Assembly (NCBI GenBank): GCA_015061695.1
Contig: SUWA01000009.1
Span: 1 to 43,970 of the forward strand
Direction: 5' to 3'
Length of the DNA: 43,970 nt
From: Lentisphaerota bacterium
GTDB lineage: Bacteria; Verrucomicrobiota; Lentisphaeria; Victivallales; Victivallaceae
The translations under genes and the position numbers were made by a program. The notes beneath the pieces were generated by a model that did no database searches, was not told where the DNA came from, and worked only from the letters and a program-made list of their open reading frames with translations. Shown piece by piece: positions 15,750 through 24,805 of the stretch (positions are counted from its first letter, which is position 1; each line of letters begins with the position of its first letter).

Positions 15750-17973
15750 AGATCAGTTTTTCAAAACTCCGCAAAGTTTGGCTGACGGTGTGATTTTTAT
15801 TCAGATACTTTCCGGCATTGGCAGTCAATGTTTGCAATTTTTCTGCATCTTGCAGCAGCCGGTCTATATCCGCTGCAGCCCGATCCTCCGAACCTGAAAG
15901 CACCCCGATATTATGCTGCAGCAGCAAGCCGTCGCAGGGGAAGGTAACGCTGACCACGCCCGCATTGGCATACCACGCCTGTAAAAAGGTATTGGGGAAG
16001 CCCTCCACGGCGCTGGTACACAAAAACACCTTGGCGCGGGCAAAGTATTCCGGAGTTTTCTCAAACGGAACGGTACCGGCAAAGTCAACGTTATCCAAAG
16101 ATTTTATTTCTTCCAGCAAGGGTTGATATTCTCGACTTACCGGCTTGCTTATCACGCAAAATTTGTATTGGGGCAGTTGTCGGGCAACAGCCAAAAGTTT
16201 TTCCGGGCATTTGAAGTTGTTGAATGCGCCGACCCACAATACATCAATATCCTTGACCGGATTTTCCCCCGGCTCCGGCGGCGTGAATATGTTGGGTATG
16301 ACCACGCCGTCAATATGCAGATTCTGCCGGGCCAGCTCCTGCTGCACGCGGGTCTGAAAAACAAATTTATCGGTTGCTTTTATTCCGCGCTTATAGAGTT
16401 TGCTCTGCAGAGAATTGCCCGGGCGGGCGTCGTCGTCGGAAGCAAAGATCTTGACTGTGCGCATATTTTTGGATCGCTTACGCGCCAACGACAACTGATA
16501 AAGTGCAACGTTGGGATTCTTGAAAAAACACCAATCCAGCTGCAAAGATTTGACTTGCCGGACAAAACGCAGCGTATCAATAAAAAAATACAGATTGCTG
16601 CCGCCGAGAAAACGCAGCGGCGCATATTCCAGATGCACGCCGTCGACAAATTCCTTGCGCGGCTGATTGCGTTCGTTGGTCAGCACGGTAACTTTGTACC
16701 CGGCGGAATAAAACATTTTTGAAAACTGTTTTATCTGCAGCTCCGCCCCGCCGAAACCTTTGCCGTGAAAGTAATTATATGCGGTCGGCGCCAGAAATCC
16801 GATATGTTTTTTATATGGCTTGATTTCCAGAAATTCCGCCAGATTTTCAGCGTAAGCACTGATGACAAAGTGTTTTTCCACGACTTTTCTGCCGTTGGCA
16901 CCGATTTGAGCGGCTTCATCCGGATTTTGAACCGCACGGATCATAAAATCAGCCAGTTCATCCACATTGCCCGGCGTGGTGATATAGGCGCTGGAGCGGT
17001 CCAGATAGTCGGGTATTTCGCTTACCGCCGTACAGATCACCGGCACATTTCCGGCAAGATATTCGCCCAGCTTGGTGGGGAAGCCGCCGGTAATGTAATC
17101 CTTTACCGGCGACATAACTGCCGCCGCAGAACTCATCAACAGTTCCGGGATCTGTTCCGAAGGCAGCTGCCCCAGCAGTTTCATGCGCTCTTTATATGGC
17201 GATTTAGCGATAAACTCTTTAACTTGATCGTGATAAGCATTGCCGGGAATCAACTTGCCGGCCATCTGCAGTTCGTAATCCGGCACCACGGCGCAGAATT
17301 TTTCAAACGCCTTGAGAAAATCCAATGCGCCGTCGCGCTCCCACGTTGCACCGCAGCAGTAAAAAAAGTACTTTCCGCGTTGGCGCGTTCTGGTAAGATC
17401 AAAGTGCGATATATCCACGCTCATCGGCAGCAGCAATGTATTGTAGTTGCCCATACTGTTCATCTGCCGGACGATCTCGTTGGTCATGGCAATATGGCCA
17501 TCGGCATTTTTTATTGAGCGTTTGAGCTGCCGCTTCCGGAAAAAACCTTTGGGCATGACTGCCAGCTCGCTGATCTCGCGGAAAAGTTTGTACCCCAGTT
17601 TGCGGCGCCAGCGCAACAGCGCGGCGGCCAGCATTGGCGACCGGCTGACATAGATCACGGCCCGGGGGCGGTGTTCTCGGAGGCGTTTTTTCAGATTCCG
17701 GTAGCTTTTGAGCATCAAAAGCAGTTTGGTCAGCTTGCTTTTTGCCTGCGGCCACACCGTAGTTCCGGCGGTGTATTCAAAGTCAACTTCTTTAAAGCTG
17801 CCGATCGCCTCATGGTTGCGGATATTGCTCTCCAGTTCAGACGGGCGCACTACGATCACTTTAACCGCATATTCCCTGGCCAGTTCTCTGGCATAAGTCA
17901 GCAACCGGTTGGTGGCGGCCAGCCCGCTGGGGAACGGCTCCTGCGTAACGATTATAAGATCGTATTTTTTCAT
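15742..17973 (-). CDS. Double GT4 glycosyltransferase (two tandem GT-B domains)
   Basis: A 743-residue cytoplasmic protein made of two GT4-like enzymes in one chain. Domain 1 (residues 1-390) starts MKKYDLIIVTQEPFPSGLAA and has the donor-site block GGFPTKLGEYLAGNVPVI near 320. Domain 2 starts near 395 (KHIGFLAPTAYNYFHGKGFGGAEL) and ends with TSAVEGFPNTFLQAWYANAG near 680. There the second acidic residue of the E-x7-E motif is glutamine, a variant also seen in other GT4 proteins. It probably adds two successive sugars to a lipid-linked intermediate of the same glycan as its operon partners. First gene of the operon, no strong Shine-Dalgarno close to its ATG. Confidence 0.87.
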   Translation of the reverse strand: MKKYDLIIVTQEPFPSGLAATNRLLTYARELAREYAVKVIVVRPSELESNIRNHEAIGSFKEVDFEYTAGTTVWPQAKSKLTKLLLMLKSYRNLKKRLREHRPRAVIYVSRSPMLAAALLRWRRKLGYKLFREISELAVMPKGFFRKRQLKRSIKNADGHIAMTNEIVRQMNSMGNYNTLLLPMSVDISHFDLTRTRQRGKYFFYCCGATWERDGALDFLKAFEKFCAVVPDYELQMAGKLIPGNAYHDQVKEFIAKSPYKERMKLLGQLPSEQIPELLMSSAAAVMSPVKDYITGGFPTKLGEYLAGNVPVICTAVSEIPDYLDRSSAYITTPGNVDELADFMIRAVQNPDEAAQIGANGRKVVEKHFVISAYAENLAEFLEIKPYKKHIGFLAPTAYNYFHGKGFGGAELQIKQFSKMFYSAGYKVTVLTNERNQPRKEFVDGVHLEYAPLRFLGGSNLYFFIDTLRFVRQVKSLQLDWCFFKNPNVALYQLSLARKRSKNMRTVKIFASDDDARPGNSLQSKLYKRGIKATDKFVFQTRVQQELARQNLHIDGVVIPNIFTPPEPGENPVKDIDVLWVGAFNNFKCPEKLLAVARQLPQYKFCVISKPVSREYQPLLEEIKSLDNVDFAGTVPFEKTPEYFARAKVFLCTSAVEGFPNTFLQAWYANAGVVSVTFPCDGLLLQHNIGVLSGSEDRAAADIDRLLQDAEKLQTLTANAGKYLNKNHTVSQTLRSFEKLIYE

Positions 17974-18028
17974 AAAATTATATGGTAAACCCTTTACGGG
18001 GACTATTTAATACTGTAAACTTCTGTAT

Positions 18029-18056
18029 ACAATAGCATATTTTATTGAATTTGCAA
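18029..18056 (-). promoter_or_regulatory. Predicted promoter of the glycan operon
   Basis: Minus strand TTGCAA (18051-18056), 16-base spacer, TATTGT (18029-18034). The leader to the ATG at 17973 would be about 50 bases. Confidence 0.45.
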
Positions 18057-18097
18057 TAAACCCTCCATGATAATCCGGAAAAACTTGTTCTGTCAAG

Positions 18098-18137
18098 ACA
18101 AAAAATCCTGCGGAAAGTTTCCACTTTCCGCAGGATT
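18098..18137 (-). terminator. Rho-independent terminator of the large secreted protein gene
   Basis: A perfect 14-bp stem (18104-18117 with 18124-18137, aatcctgcggaaag/ctttccgcaggatt) and a 6-base loop. On the minus strand it is followed by a run of T (18107 downwards to 18101). It lies about 30 bases past the stop of the 18166-23571 gene and separates it from the glycan operon. Confidence 0.92.
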
Positions 18138-18165
18138 AGGCGTAAAATAAAACCGTAATACAGCC

Positions 18166-21100
18166 TTACCAGATCAGTTCGAGCGCGTCAAAGTTCAAAT
18201 ATGCTTTGCCGCCGGCGATCGAAAAAGCCTGCAGGTTGCCGCCCTGCATACGGTTGCGGCCGATGTTGAAACGCGATCCGGACGCACCTTCGCCGAACAC
18301 CTTCAGCGGGATCTCCGCTTCGATGAATGCCTTTTTGCCGTTGACACTTATTTTGAACGGGATCACCTCGATCGGGGTGCGCGGCGCACCGACTTCGATG
18401 CGGCTGACCCGTTCCTGATGGCTCTGCCCGGCCAACGCAAGAATATACTGTACATATTCGCTCTTGCTGTTGCGGGTGCGGATGTAGATTTCGATACCGT
18501 CATTGTACCAGGGTTTACCGTTTTTGTCGATGGTGAAATCGCTGTCGGCACTTTCGTTCAATTCTGCCAGCAAATAGAGATTTTTGCTGTCAGCAATGAG
18601 CTTTACCGAGGTCGGCGGTGCCATCAGACCGGGCGCCCCCAGCCGGAAAAACTCTTTGAATTCCAAAGCATTTTTCCACGCCGCGTCATTGCCGATACCG
18701 TCAATGGTGATCTTGCCGGTCGTGCGGGGCAGTTTGAATTTCTTGAGTTCAGCTTTCTTGCCGCCGCGCACAAAGAATACTTTGTTGGCAACAGCACCGG
18801 ATGGCAGCGAGTTGCGGCTGTCCAATATTTCAATATGAACATTGCGGTCGGGCGATACCAGATTCCACAAAAGCGAGCAGTAGACCTTGCCGTTCCAATC
18901 ATCCGGCGCACCCAATTCATGCAAGTCGAGCCAGAAAATTTCTTCTTTTTCTTTGCCCACCGCGTAGTTGGAAACGCTGGCGATCGCATCCGGACTGCGT
19001 TTGGCGCCCCAGTTGGGCACAGTGCTTACATAACGCTCCTGCGCGTGACCCAAACCGGCCTGCACGCGTTTGGTATAATTGCCGCTGGCATCGGCAAAGT
19101 CAAAAACCATCCCGAGATATGCGCCGGGGTTATCCCATTTTATATGCAGACCGCGGATGCCGTCGTGCAGACCGTAGATATTGTAGTACCACAAATTTCC
19201 GGAAACCCGGATCTTTACATAGCGCTGCAGTTCGCACTCGAACCCGGCCGCCATTTGCGCCCAGGCACTGGTCGGCATGGGCGCGACCTCGATCCCGGCG
19301 GTGCGTTTGACCGGATCGGCGTAAACATTGCCGCAGCCTTTGGTGGCAGTGCTGCTCCACTTGTCGCCGGATTTATCCACTTGCGGGAAGTGTTCGGCAA
19401 AAGTCCATTTGCCGATCTGCGGACGGCCCGCCGCCAGCTTGAAGTTCTGCTGCGCCAGCATGTTGCCGGCCGCATCGTAAGCTGTGGCCGTGTATTCGCC
19501 GCCGGTAATGCCATTCGGCAGTTTGATTTCGGCGGCAGAGCCTTGTTTGGCCCAAACCATATCGCCGCGATTGGTGATGACCAGCGTGGCGCTGTCGATT
19601 GCCGGAGTCAACGCAAGACGCATCGTCTGACCGGGTTTGGCCGCACTTACATCCAGCTTGCAGACCGCTCGGTTGCGGCCGGCGGCCGGCGCAAATGCAA
19701 TTTCAACATCCGAGTTGCCCTGTCCGACGCTGATCAGTGCCAGACGGGTATTGCCATCCACGGCCGGATTCCAGTTTGTGTTCTTACCGTTGACTTTGAC
19801 ACTCTTGACATATTGTCCAACCGGGATCAAAGCGGCGATTTCGGCACTCTTGCGTTCGGATTTGACTTGCAGCGTCATTTGGCTGCCGTTGAGCGAACCG
19901 CTGACCTGTACGCCCATGGTGTTGTCGAGCCACAGCTGATTGCGCATTTCGTCCACGCTGTAGACCAGCGCGGGACTTTGGGTGGTGTACCAGAGTTTGA
20001 GCTGTTTGCTGTTGACATCGAATTTGCGTTCGATGCGCCGGCTGTAATCAGTTGCGCCCAGATATTCCACATCCAGCAAAAAGTCGCTGGCCCAGCGGCT
20101 GGCGCGGTAGTTGGCTTCGCGTTCTTTTTCGCCGAGCAAGCCTTTGTGGTCTTTATGATTGCGCAGCGTAAAGCACCAGTGATAGACCGGTTTGCTGCTG
20201 TCGGTCAAGCCGAGTTTAGCAGCATCGAACGATACCTGGCGCGAAGCAGTTTTCGGCTCATGATTTTTGATGAAAAGCCAGCCGGATCTGCCGAAAGTCA
20301 GCGGCATGATCTCAAACATTTCTTCCGGCTCATAGCGCCAGTTGGGTTTGATGTCGGCATCGACCAGCCGGGCCCAGCGGCTCTGCGGATAAACGCTGAT
20401 CAAAGCCGCATCCTGCCGCTTGTCGTTAGATCCGCCGAAGGTCAACCCCAGGCCGGTACCCACCACATACTGCCGGAAAGATGTATCCACATCGCCGCCC
20501 AGCCAGTAGATATAAAGCGGGCTGCGCATCGGATCATCACGCTGCCAGAGCTTGAATTTGTACATCCAGGTGGCACCGTCGCGCCAGTTGGTGGTGATCA
20601 GACCGCCGAAACTTTCCAGATAACCGAAATCGGCCACCGGGTTTTCCGGATGGTTGCAGAAAAATGCGCGTTCGGGATTATCCTGCTGAATGGCAGTACG
20701 CACCCGGTACAGCACTTTATCCCAGGCATTGGGTGCATCCAGCCGCATATTCTTCCAGTCCACCGTCGCGGGCGAGCCGCCGCCATCCAGATACCAGAGA
20801 TCCTGATTGTAGAAGTTGACAAAACGGGTAATGCTGCTGACGATTTCGTCCGCCGATTCCGGAATCCCCACCAACCGGTAATAGTTGATGCCGCAACCGG
20901 GGAAGAACGAAAGTTCCCGCCCATCCTGATCGTGCGAAATAAACCAGTCCGGATGTTTGGCGTAGATCTTGCTCGTTTTGGATGCGCTCCACAGCCAGGT
21001 GTACTGAAATACTTTGATATTGCCGCGCTGACGGATGGCGTTATCCCGATCCTGCAGTTCTTTGGGGGTCAAACGGCCGCCGAAGAGGTTGCGCACATAG

Positions 21101-23571
21101 CCTTCGGTGGGGAAATCGCCCCATGCCCAGTCGCTGTCGCAACCGCCGTAGATGATCCAGCCTTCGCGGATGAGATCCGACATGTGTTCTGCATAGCGCT
21201 GACCGTTTTTGGCAAAGTAGCCATCCCAGCCCTGACCGCACTGCAAACGCCAATCTTTGAGCCATGCGGGACGTTTGATGCTGCTGCGGTATTTGCTGAC
21301 TTCCGAAAGATTCAAGTATTTATCGAACGCACTGGTCAGATCGCCCTTCGCCACCAGCACATGACTGGTAACCGAACCGCCGGTGCCGGGTTTATCCAGC
21401 TGCCAGATGCCGTCGCCCATCCGCAAACCGTTGGCGGTAAAGATCGAGCGTTTGTCGCCAAAGCCGGCCACCGTAACGGTACCTGAACCGATGTGAATAT
21501 ATTCGTCGTTGTATTTATAGCGGTAGGTCAGCACCGTCGTATCGTTGGCGGGGCTTTCAAAAACGACCACCGGGCCGGTATCGGCCGCAAAGTCAAAGAC
21601 TACTTCGCCGGCAAACTTGTGCTGCATTTCGTGACCGGCACCCCAGGTTTCGTAAACGCCGCCGTTGCGGAACTGCTGCGGCAGCACCACTTCGATCGCG
21701 CTGTAGGCAATATACTTTTTGCTGCCGCTGTAATCGTACTGGATGCGGCGCGCCAGAGTGCCTTCATCCCAATACCATTTTTCGGTAATGATTACATCCG
21801 GCAGCGCGGGATTGATCAGTTTTACCGTTACGCTGCCGTTTTCAGCGGTAATGCTCTTTACTTTACTCGTATAGCTGTCGGCAGTGATCTTTTTCTTACC
21901 GTCGTTGAGTTCGTAGCTGTCAAAAATACGCTCGGCGATGCGCTGGCCGTTCACCTGATAATCGACCACCACGCCGTTGGTGCGGCAAATTTTGAACGAG
22001 GCATTGCCCTGACTGACCGTCAGATAATTCCGGTCGTTGACTTCCGGCAGCTGCGGGCCGAGTTCATAATTCTGTTTGGCAGCTTCGGCCAGTTCTTCGT
22101 CGGTCGGGATCTTGCCGAAAAAACTTACTTCCGCCAGATGCAGCGGAAAGTCCGTCCGGCTGCGTTCGCACTTGATGCGGATATAGCGGCCGATCACGGT
22201 CAGATCTTTGCCGGCAACAGTATAGCTTTTTTTTGCCGCCGAATTATCAAAGTTGCGTACATGGCCGCTCAACTTCCAGCTGCGGCCGTCTTTGCTGGTG
22301 GAAATACTGTAGTCCGAAATATTCTGACCCGGTACTGCCACTGCCGAAAGTTCGATCTTGTCGACCAGATAAAGCGCTCCGAGGTCAAAAATAATATCCG
22401 GGTTGTCCGAATATTGCCGGAACATGGGCTGGTCAGCTTCGTCGATTTTGCCGTCGATCAGCACTTTGCCGCTTTTATCGCCGCTGGTGGGCGCGGCCGC
22501 ATATTTGTAGTTATCGACTTTGATCAGACCGCTGCCGGTTTGCTTGGGTTCAAAGGTCAGATTGGCCACCCCGATATATTCGCCGGGTTCATCAAACGCA
22601 GCATACATGGTCAGCTGCAGTTTGCTGACTTTGCCCAGCGTGGGGTTGCTCTGCTTGGAAAGTGCTTTGAGCGTGCGCAGATCCAGCGGCACACGCACTT
22701 TGCTCCACTCGGTCTTGCCGAAGTTGAAAACCCCCATAAGACCGTTGCGCTGGTCATAGCGCATGAGGATCGCACCGCCGCCGGCGCGGCCGCGCCAGAC
22801 ATTATGGCCGAAATCAAAAGTAATAGCGCCGACATCGGTCAGATCCACCGGTTCAGGGAAATTGATTTCCAACCCCTGATACGCGCCTTTGGATACTGCC
22901 GTGGCAACCACGGCCACGCCTACGCCGGGAATGATCTTTTTGCTCAATTCAGGCGGATTCGGTGCCTGACCCGTCATGCTCCGGAAGCGCGTAAGATCGA
23001 CCGCATCAAGTTCGGCGGCAACCTCGGGGTCGGGCGCCTTTTCCGGCTTGAGATTGATCTTGAAATTGGCTACGCCCATATATTGACCGGGCGAATTGAA
23101 TCCGGCAAACATGCTGAATGCCACTGCTTTGACATTGCCGACACCATCCAGCGGTTTTTGGGCCAGTTCCGGAAAGTTTTCCTTATCCAGCCGGACAGTA
23201 ACGCTGCCCCAGTTATCTTTGGAAAATTTGAACTGCCCCACCAGATCGCGGCCGCTGCACCGCAGCACTATTGCCGCGAAACCATCGCGCTTGGGCCGGA
23301 TGTTCTGCCCCAGATCAAAGGTGATGGAGTCGATCTTTTCGGCCGGCACGGCTTCTTCCAGCGTCAGCACCAGACCCTGATAGTTGCCTTTGACCACCGC
23401 CTTGGCCACGGCGGCATTGCTGCCGTTGGCGCTCTTTTCGTTGACCATTTCCGGCGCCTGCGAAGCCTGTCCGGCCATACCCTGCCAATACTTGAGCGCG
23501 GAGTAGTCAGCTCCGGTCAGTGTAAATACGCCTGCCAGCAATGCGGCAAGCAATGAAAGTTTTTTGAACAT
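18166..23571 (-). CDS. Giant secreted multidomain putative glycoside hydrolase (paralog A)
   Basis: A 1,801-residue secreted protein. The ATG at 23571 follows AAAGGC and opens a signal peptide (MFKKLSLLAALLAGVFTLTG). An upstream GTG adds nine residues. Numbered from that GTG: two tandem ~150-residue beta-sandwich repeats (35-180 and 203-352, each with a GQAxxxPE motif and a YQGL stretch); an F5/8-type-C-like sugar-binding domain (about 378-497); a beta domain (520-765); a putative (beta/alpha)8 catalytic region (775-1060) with WYLDGGGSP (D938), CNHPENP (E985) and NWRDGATWM (D1007); further beta domains; and a C-terminal CBM9-like domain (1628-1810, ITIDGIGNDAAWKNA). The layout recalls GH36/GH31-type enzymes, but no family can be assigned by eye. 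It probably binds and cleaves a complex glycan outside the cytoplasm. Confidence 0.78.
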   Translation of the reverse strand: MFKKLSLLAALLAGVFTLTGADYSALKYWQGMAGQASQAPEMVNEKSANGSNAAVAKAVVKGNYQGLVLTLEEAVPAEKIDSITFDLGQNIRPKRDGFAAIVLRCSGRDLVGQFKFSKDNWGSVTVRLDKENFPELAQKPLDGVGNVKAVAFSMFAGFNSPGQYMGVANFKINLKPEKAPDPEVAAELDAVDLTRFRSMTGQAPNPPELSKKIIPGVGVAVVATAVSKGAYQGLEINFPEPVDLTDVGAITFDFGHNVWRGRAGGGAILMRYDQRNGLMGVFNFGKTEWSKVRVPLDLRTLKALSKQSNPTLGKVSKLQLTMYAAFDEPGEYIGVANLTFEPKQTGSGLIKVDNYKYAAAPTSGDKSGKVLIDGKIDEADQPMFRQYSDNPDIIFDLGALYLVDKIELSAVAVPGQNISDYSISTSKDGRSWKLSGHVRNFDNSAAKKSYTVAGKDLTVIGRYIRIKCERSRTDFPLHLAEVSFFGKIPTDEELAEAAKQNYELGPQLPEVNDRNYLTVSQGNASFKICRTNGVVVDYQVNGQRIAERIFDSYELNDGKKKITADSYTSKVKSITAENGSVTVKLINPALPDVIITEKWYWDEGTLARRIQYDYSGSKKYIAYSAIEVVLPQQFRNGGVYETWGAGHEMQHKFAGEVVFDFAADTGPVVVFESPANDTTVLTYRYKYNDEYIHIGSGTVTVAGFGDKRSIFTANGLRMGDGIWQLDKPGTGGSVTSHVLVAKGDLTSAFDKYLNLSEVSKYRSSIKRPAWLKDWRLQCGQGWDGYFAKNGQRYAEHMSDLIREGWIIYGGCDSDWAWGDFPTEGYVRNLFGGRLTPKELQDRDNAIRQRGNIKVFQYTWLWSASKTSKIYAKHPDWFISHDQDGRELSFFPGCGINYYRLVGIPESADEIVSSITRFVNFYNQDLWYLDGGGSPATVDWKNMRLDAPNAWDKVLYRVRTAIQQDNPERAFFCNHPENPVADFGYLESFGGLITTNWRDGATWMYKFKLWQRDDPMRSPLYIYWLGGDVDTSFRQYVVGTGLGLTFGGSNDKRQDAALISVYPQSRWARLVDADIKPNWRYEPEEMFEIMPLTFGRSGWLFIKNHEPKTASRQVSFDAAKLGLTDSSKPVYHWCFTLRNHKDHKGLLGEKEREANYRASRWASDFLLDVEYLGATDYSRRIERKFDVNSKQLKLWYTTQSPALVYSVDEMRNQLWLDNTMGVQVSGSLNGSQMTLQVKSERKSAEIAALIPVGQYVKSVKVNGKNTNWNPAVDGNTRLALISVGQGNSDVEIAFAPAAGRNRAVCKLDVSAAKPGQTMRLALTPAIDSATLVITNRGDMVWAKQGSAAEIKLPNGITGGEYTATAYDAAGNMLAQQNFKLAAGRPQIGKWTFAEHFPQVDKSGDKWSSTATKGCGNVYADPVKRTAGIEVAPMPTSAWAQMAAGFECELQRYVKIRVSGNLWYYNIYGLHDGIRGLHIKWDNPGAYLGMVFDFADASGNYTKRVQAGLGHAQERYVSTVPNWGAKRSPDAIASVSNYAVGKEKEEIFWLDLHELGAPDDWNGKVYCSLLWNLVSPDRNVHIEILDSRNSLPSGAVANKVFFVRGGKKAELKKFKLPRTTGKITIDGIGNDAAWKNALEFKEFFRLGAPGLMAPPTSVKLIADSKNLYLLAELNESADSDFTIDKNGKPWYNDGIEIYIRTRNSKSEYVQYILALAGQSHQERVSRIEVGAPRTPIEVIPFKISVNGKKAFIEAEIPLKVFGEGASGSRFNIGRNRMQGGNLQAFSIAGGKAYLNFDALELIW

Positions 23572-23695
23572 ATTTTTGCCTTTCGCTTGATTTATCACTC
23601 CCGGGAGGTACTGTCGCTCCTTCCATAAGCCTCTGCCGGTGGTTGTTTTGCTGTATTAATTTGTATTGGTTATATTTTTATATGCCGCAATTTTT

Positions 23696-23743
23696 CCGGA
23701 TGCACGCTGTTTTGCTGCAGCACCGCATCCCGGCGCTGCCGGG
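23696..23743 (-). promoter_or_regulatory. Structured 5' leader with two competing hairpins
   Basis: Within the ~210-base leader of paralog A, ggatgc (23698-23703) can pair with gcatcc (23725-23730), and cccggc (23729-23734) can pair with gccggg (23738-23743). The two stems share bases 23729-23730, so they compete when fully formed. No T-tract follows. This could affect mRNA stability or expression. No known riboswitch was recognised. Confidence 0.4.
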
Positions 23744-23755
23744 CGGAAAATTAAT

Positions 23756-23777
23756 ACAGGTGAAACGTTTCGCCTGT
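23756..23777. promoter_or_regulatory. LacI-family-type operator palindrome
   Basis: acaggtgaaacgtttcgcctgt is a 22-base palindrome with one mismatched pair and the central CG typical of LacI/GalR operators (core TGAAACGTTTC). It covers about +4 to +25 of the predicted transcript of paralog A, an ideal place for repression. No LacI-type gene is in the window. Confidence 0.75.
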
Positions 23778-23787
23778 GTTGTAAAAA

Positions 23788-23816
23788 AATATACATCACA
23801 TTTTATAAAATGTCAA
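23788..23816 (-). promoter_or_regulatory. Strong sigma-70-type promoter of paralog A
   Basis: Minus strand TTGACA (23811-23816), exactly 17 bases, TATATT (23788-23793). This is the closest match to consensus in the window. Predicted start near 23781, directly before the operator palindrome. The rest of the gap to 23958 holds only a hairpin. Confidence 0.82.
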
Positions 23817-23916
23817 GCCCGACCGGCTTGCCGGGATAGATTTTTTTGTTAAAATCCATTCTCCGGCAAGACCGCGGTTTCCGGTTATTACGTCAGGCTT
23901 TCAGCCCTGCAACCCA

Positions 23917-23941
23917 CTCTGCAGCAGGTTTTGCTGCAGAG
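23917..23941. repeat. Perfect hairpin after the pseudopilin gene
   Basis: ctctgcagca (23917-23926) and tgctgcagag (23932-23941) form a perfect 10-bp stem with a 5-base loop, 18 bases past the pseudopilin stop. No T-tract follows on the minus strand, so it may slow or protect the transcript end rather than act as a standard terminator. Confidence 0.6.
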
Positions 23942-23958
23942 CGCCGGTTCAAAAGCGC

Positions 23959-24684
23959 TTAATAATCCAGTTCGCCTTCTTTGATCATGGCGATCATACC
24001 TAATGCAGAAAGCTGCAAGTGCCAGTTATCTACGCCCTGAAATTTAGCTTTGCTGTCAAGGAACGGACTGACCGAGCCATCCGCCCAGGCTATATTGATA
24101 TTTTTGCCGTGCATACCGGCTGTGGAAGTATAGCCGTTGACCGCATTAAAGAAGATCGGATCGCTGGCAAGCGGCATGTTGGTGGGCGAACTTACAGCTT
24201 TAGGCGCACTGTACTTGGCACTGCTGTCCCAGATGGGGAAAGGACCGCTCAAACGGTGGCTTTTCGGGCGGAGGTGGTTGTCGCCTGACGTATCAAGTGT
24301 AAACCGGGCGACGGCATAGGTTCCTACGGTCGTATAGTCAACGACACCATCGTCTTCGATCCAGTTGGAGGCACGGCTGGCGCCGGTAAAGCTGGGGCAG
24401 TAATAGGCTTCCGGCGTGGTTACATAGCCGCCACTGTAAAGTAATCCCCATGCAGTAAAAGGTGTAACATGATACACATAGTTGTAGGTAGTTCCCGGGA
24501 TCCAGTCCTTATTATCACCGGCATACATCGTAAAACCGAGGCCGTGCTGTTTGAGGTTGCCCTGACAGTTGGCACTGCGGGCGCGTTCGCGCGCGGCAGA
24601 GAGCGCCGGCAGCAGCATCGCCGCCAGAATGGCGATGATGGCAATTACCACCAAAAGCTCGATGAGGGTGAAATGCTTTTTCAT
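23959..24684 (-). CDS. Pseudopilin-like secreted protein with H-X9-DG motif
   Basis: A 241-residue protein with a type IV pilin/type II secretion N-terminus: short basic leader MKKH, then [20 protein letters not shown], with glutamate at +5. The residue before the expected cleavage site is histidine, not the usual glycine. The rest resembles DUF1559-like pseudopilins, with [12 protein letters not shown] at 192-203, matching the H-X9-DG signature. Such proteins are greatly expanded in Lentisphaerota and Planctomycetes, and their function is not known. Suggestions include surface display or helping secretion of large proteins. Its ATG follows AAAGGAAACAG, nearly the same leader as the giant protein upstream. 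It sits between two giant secreted proteins and is probably the last gene of the GH2 operon or has its own promoter. Confidence 0.9.
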   Translation of the reverse strand: MKKHFTLIELLVVIAIIAILAAMLLPALSAARERARSANCQGNLKQHGLGFTMYAGDNKDWIPGTTYNYVYHVTPFTAWGLLYSGGYVTTPEAYYCPSFTGASRASNWIEDDGVVDYTTVGTYAVARFTLDTSGDNHLRPKSHRLSGPFPIWDSSAKYSAPKAVSSPTNMPLASDPIFFNAVNGYTSTAGMHGKNINIAWADGSVSPFLDSKAKFQGVDNWHLQLSALGMIAMIKEGELDY

Positions 24685-24719
24685 TTTCTGTTTCCTTTAC
24701 TGGTTGATTGATTTATTTT

Positions 24720-24770
24720 GACCTCATAGATGTTACTGTAGAGTATTACATCAACATCTATGTTCAGGTC
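24720..24770. repeat. Inverted repeat and nearby direct repeats upstream of the pseudopilin gene
   Basis: catagatgtt (24725-24734) and aacatctatg (24753-24762) are perfect inverted repeats, extended by gacct (24720-24724) and aggtc (24766-24770) after a 3-base bulge. The 11-mer tgttactgtag occurs at 24731-24741 and again at 24786-24796. The structure could form a leader hairpin or a regulator site in front of the pseudopilin gene. Confidence 0.6.
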
Positions 24771-24777
24771 AGTGTTT

Positions 24778-24805
24778 TTTATATCTGTTACTGTAGTTTA
24801 CTCAA
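24778..24805 (-). promoter_or_regulatory. Candidate promoter of the pseudopilin gene
   Basis: Minus strand TTGAGT (24800-24805), 16-base spacer, TATAAA (24778-24783). The -35 box overlaps the stop codon of the upstream giant gene. The leader to the ATG at 24684 would contain the inverted repeat at 24720-24770. Confidence 0.38.

Noticed and set aside
18418-23556. Very long open frames on the plus strand opposite paralog A (about 1,020 and 690 codons)
   Set aside because: They are antisense to a clear multidomain gene, lack recognisable domains, show odd His/Phe/Gln-rich composition, and arise from the codon bias of the real gene.
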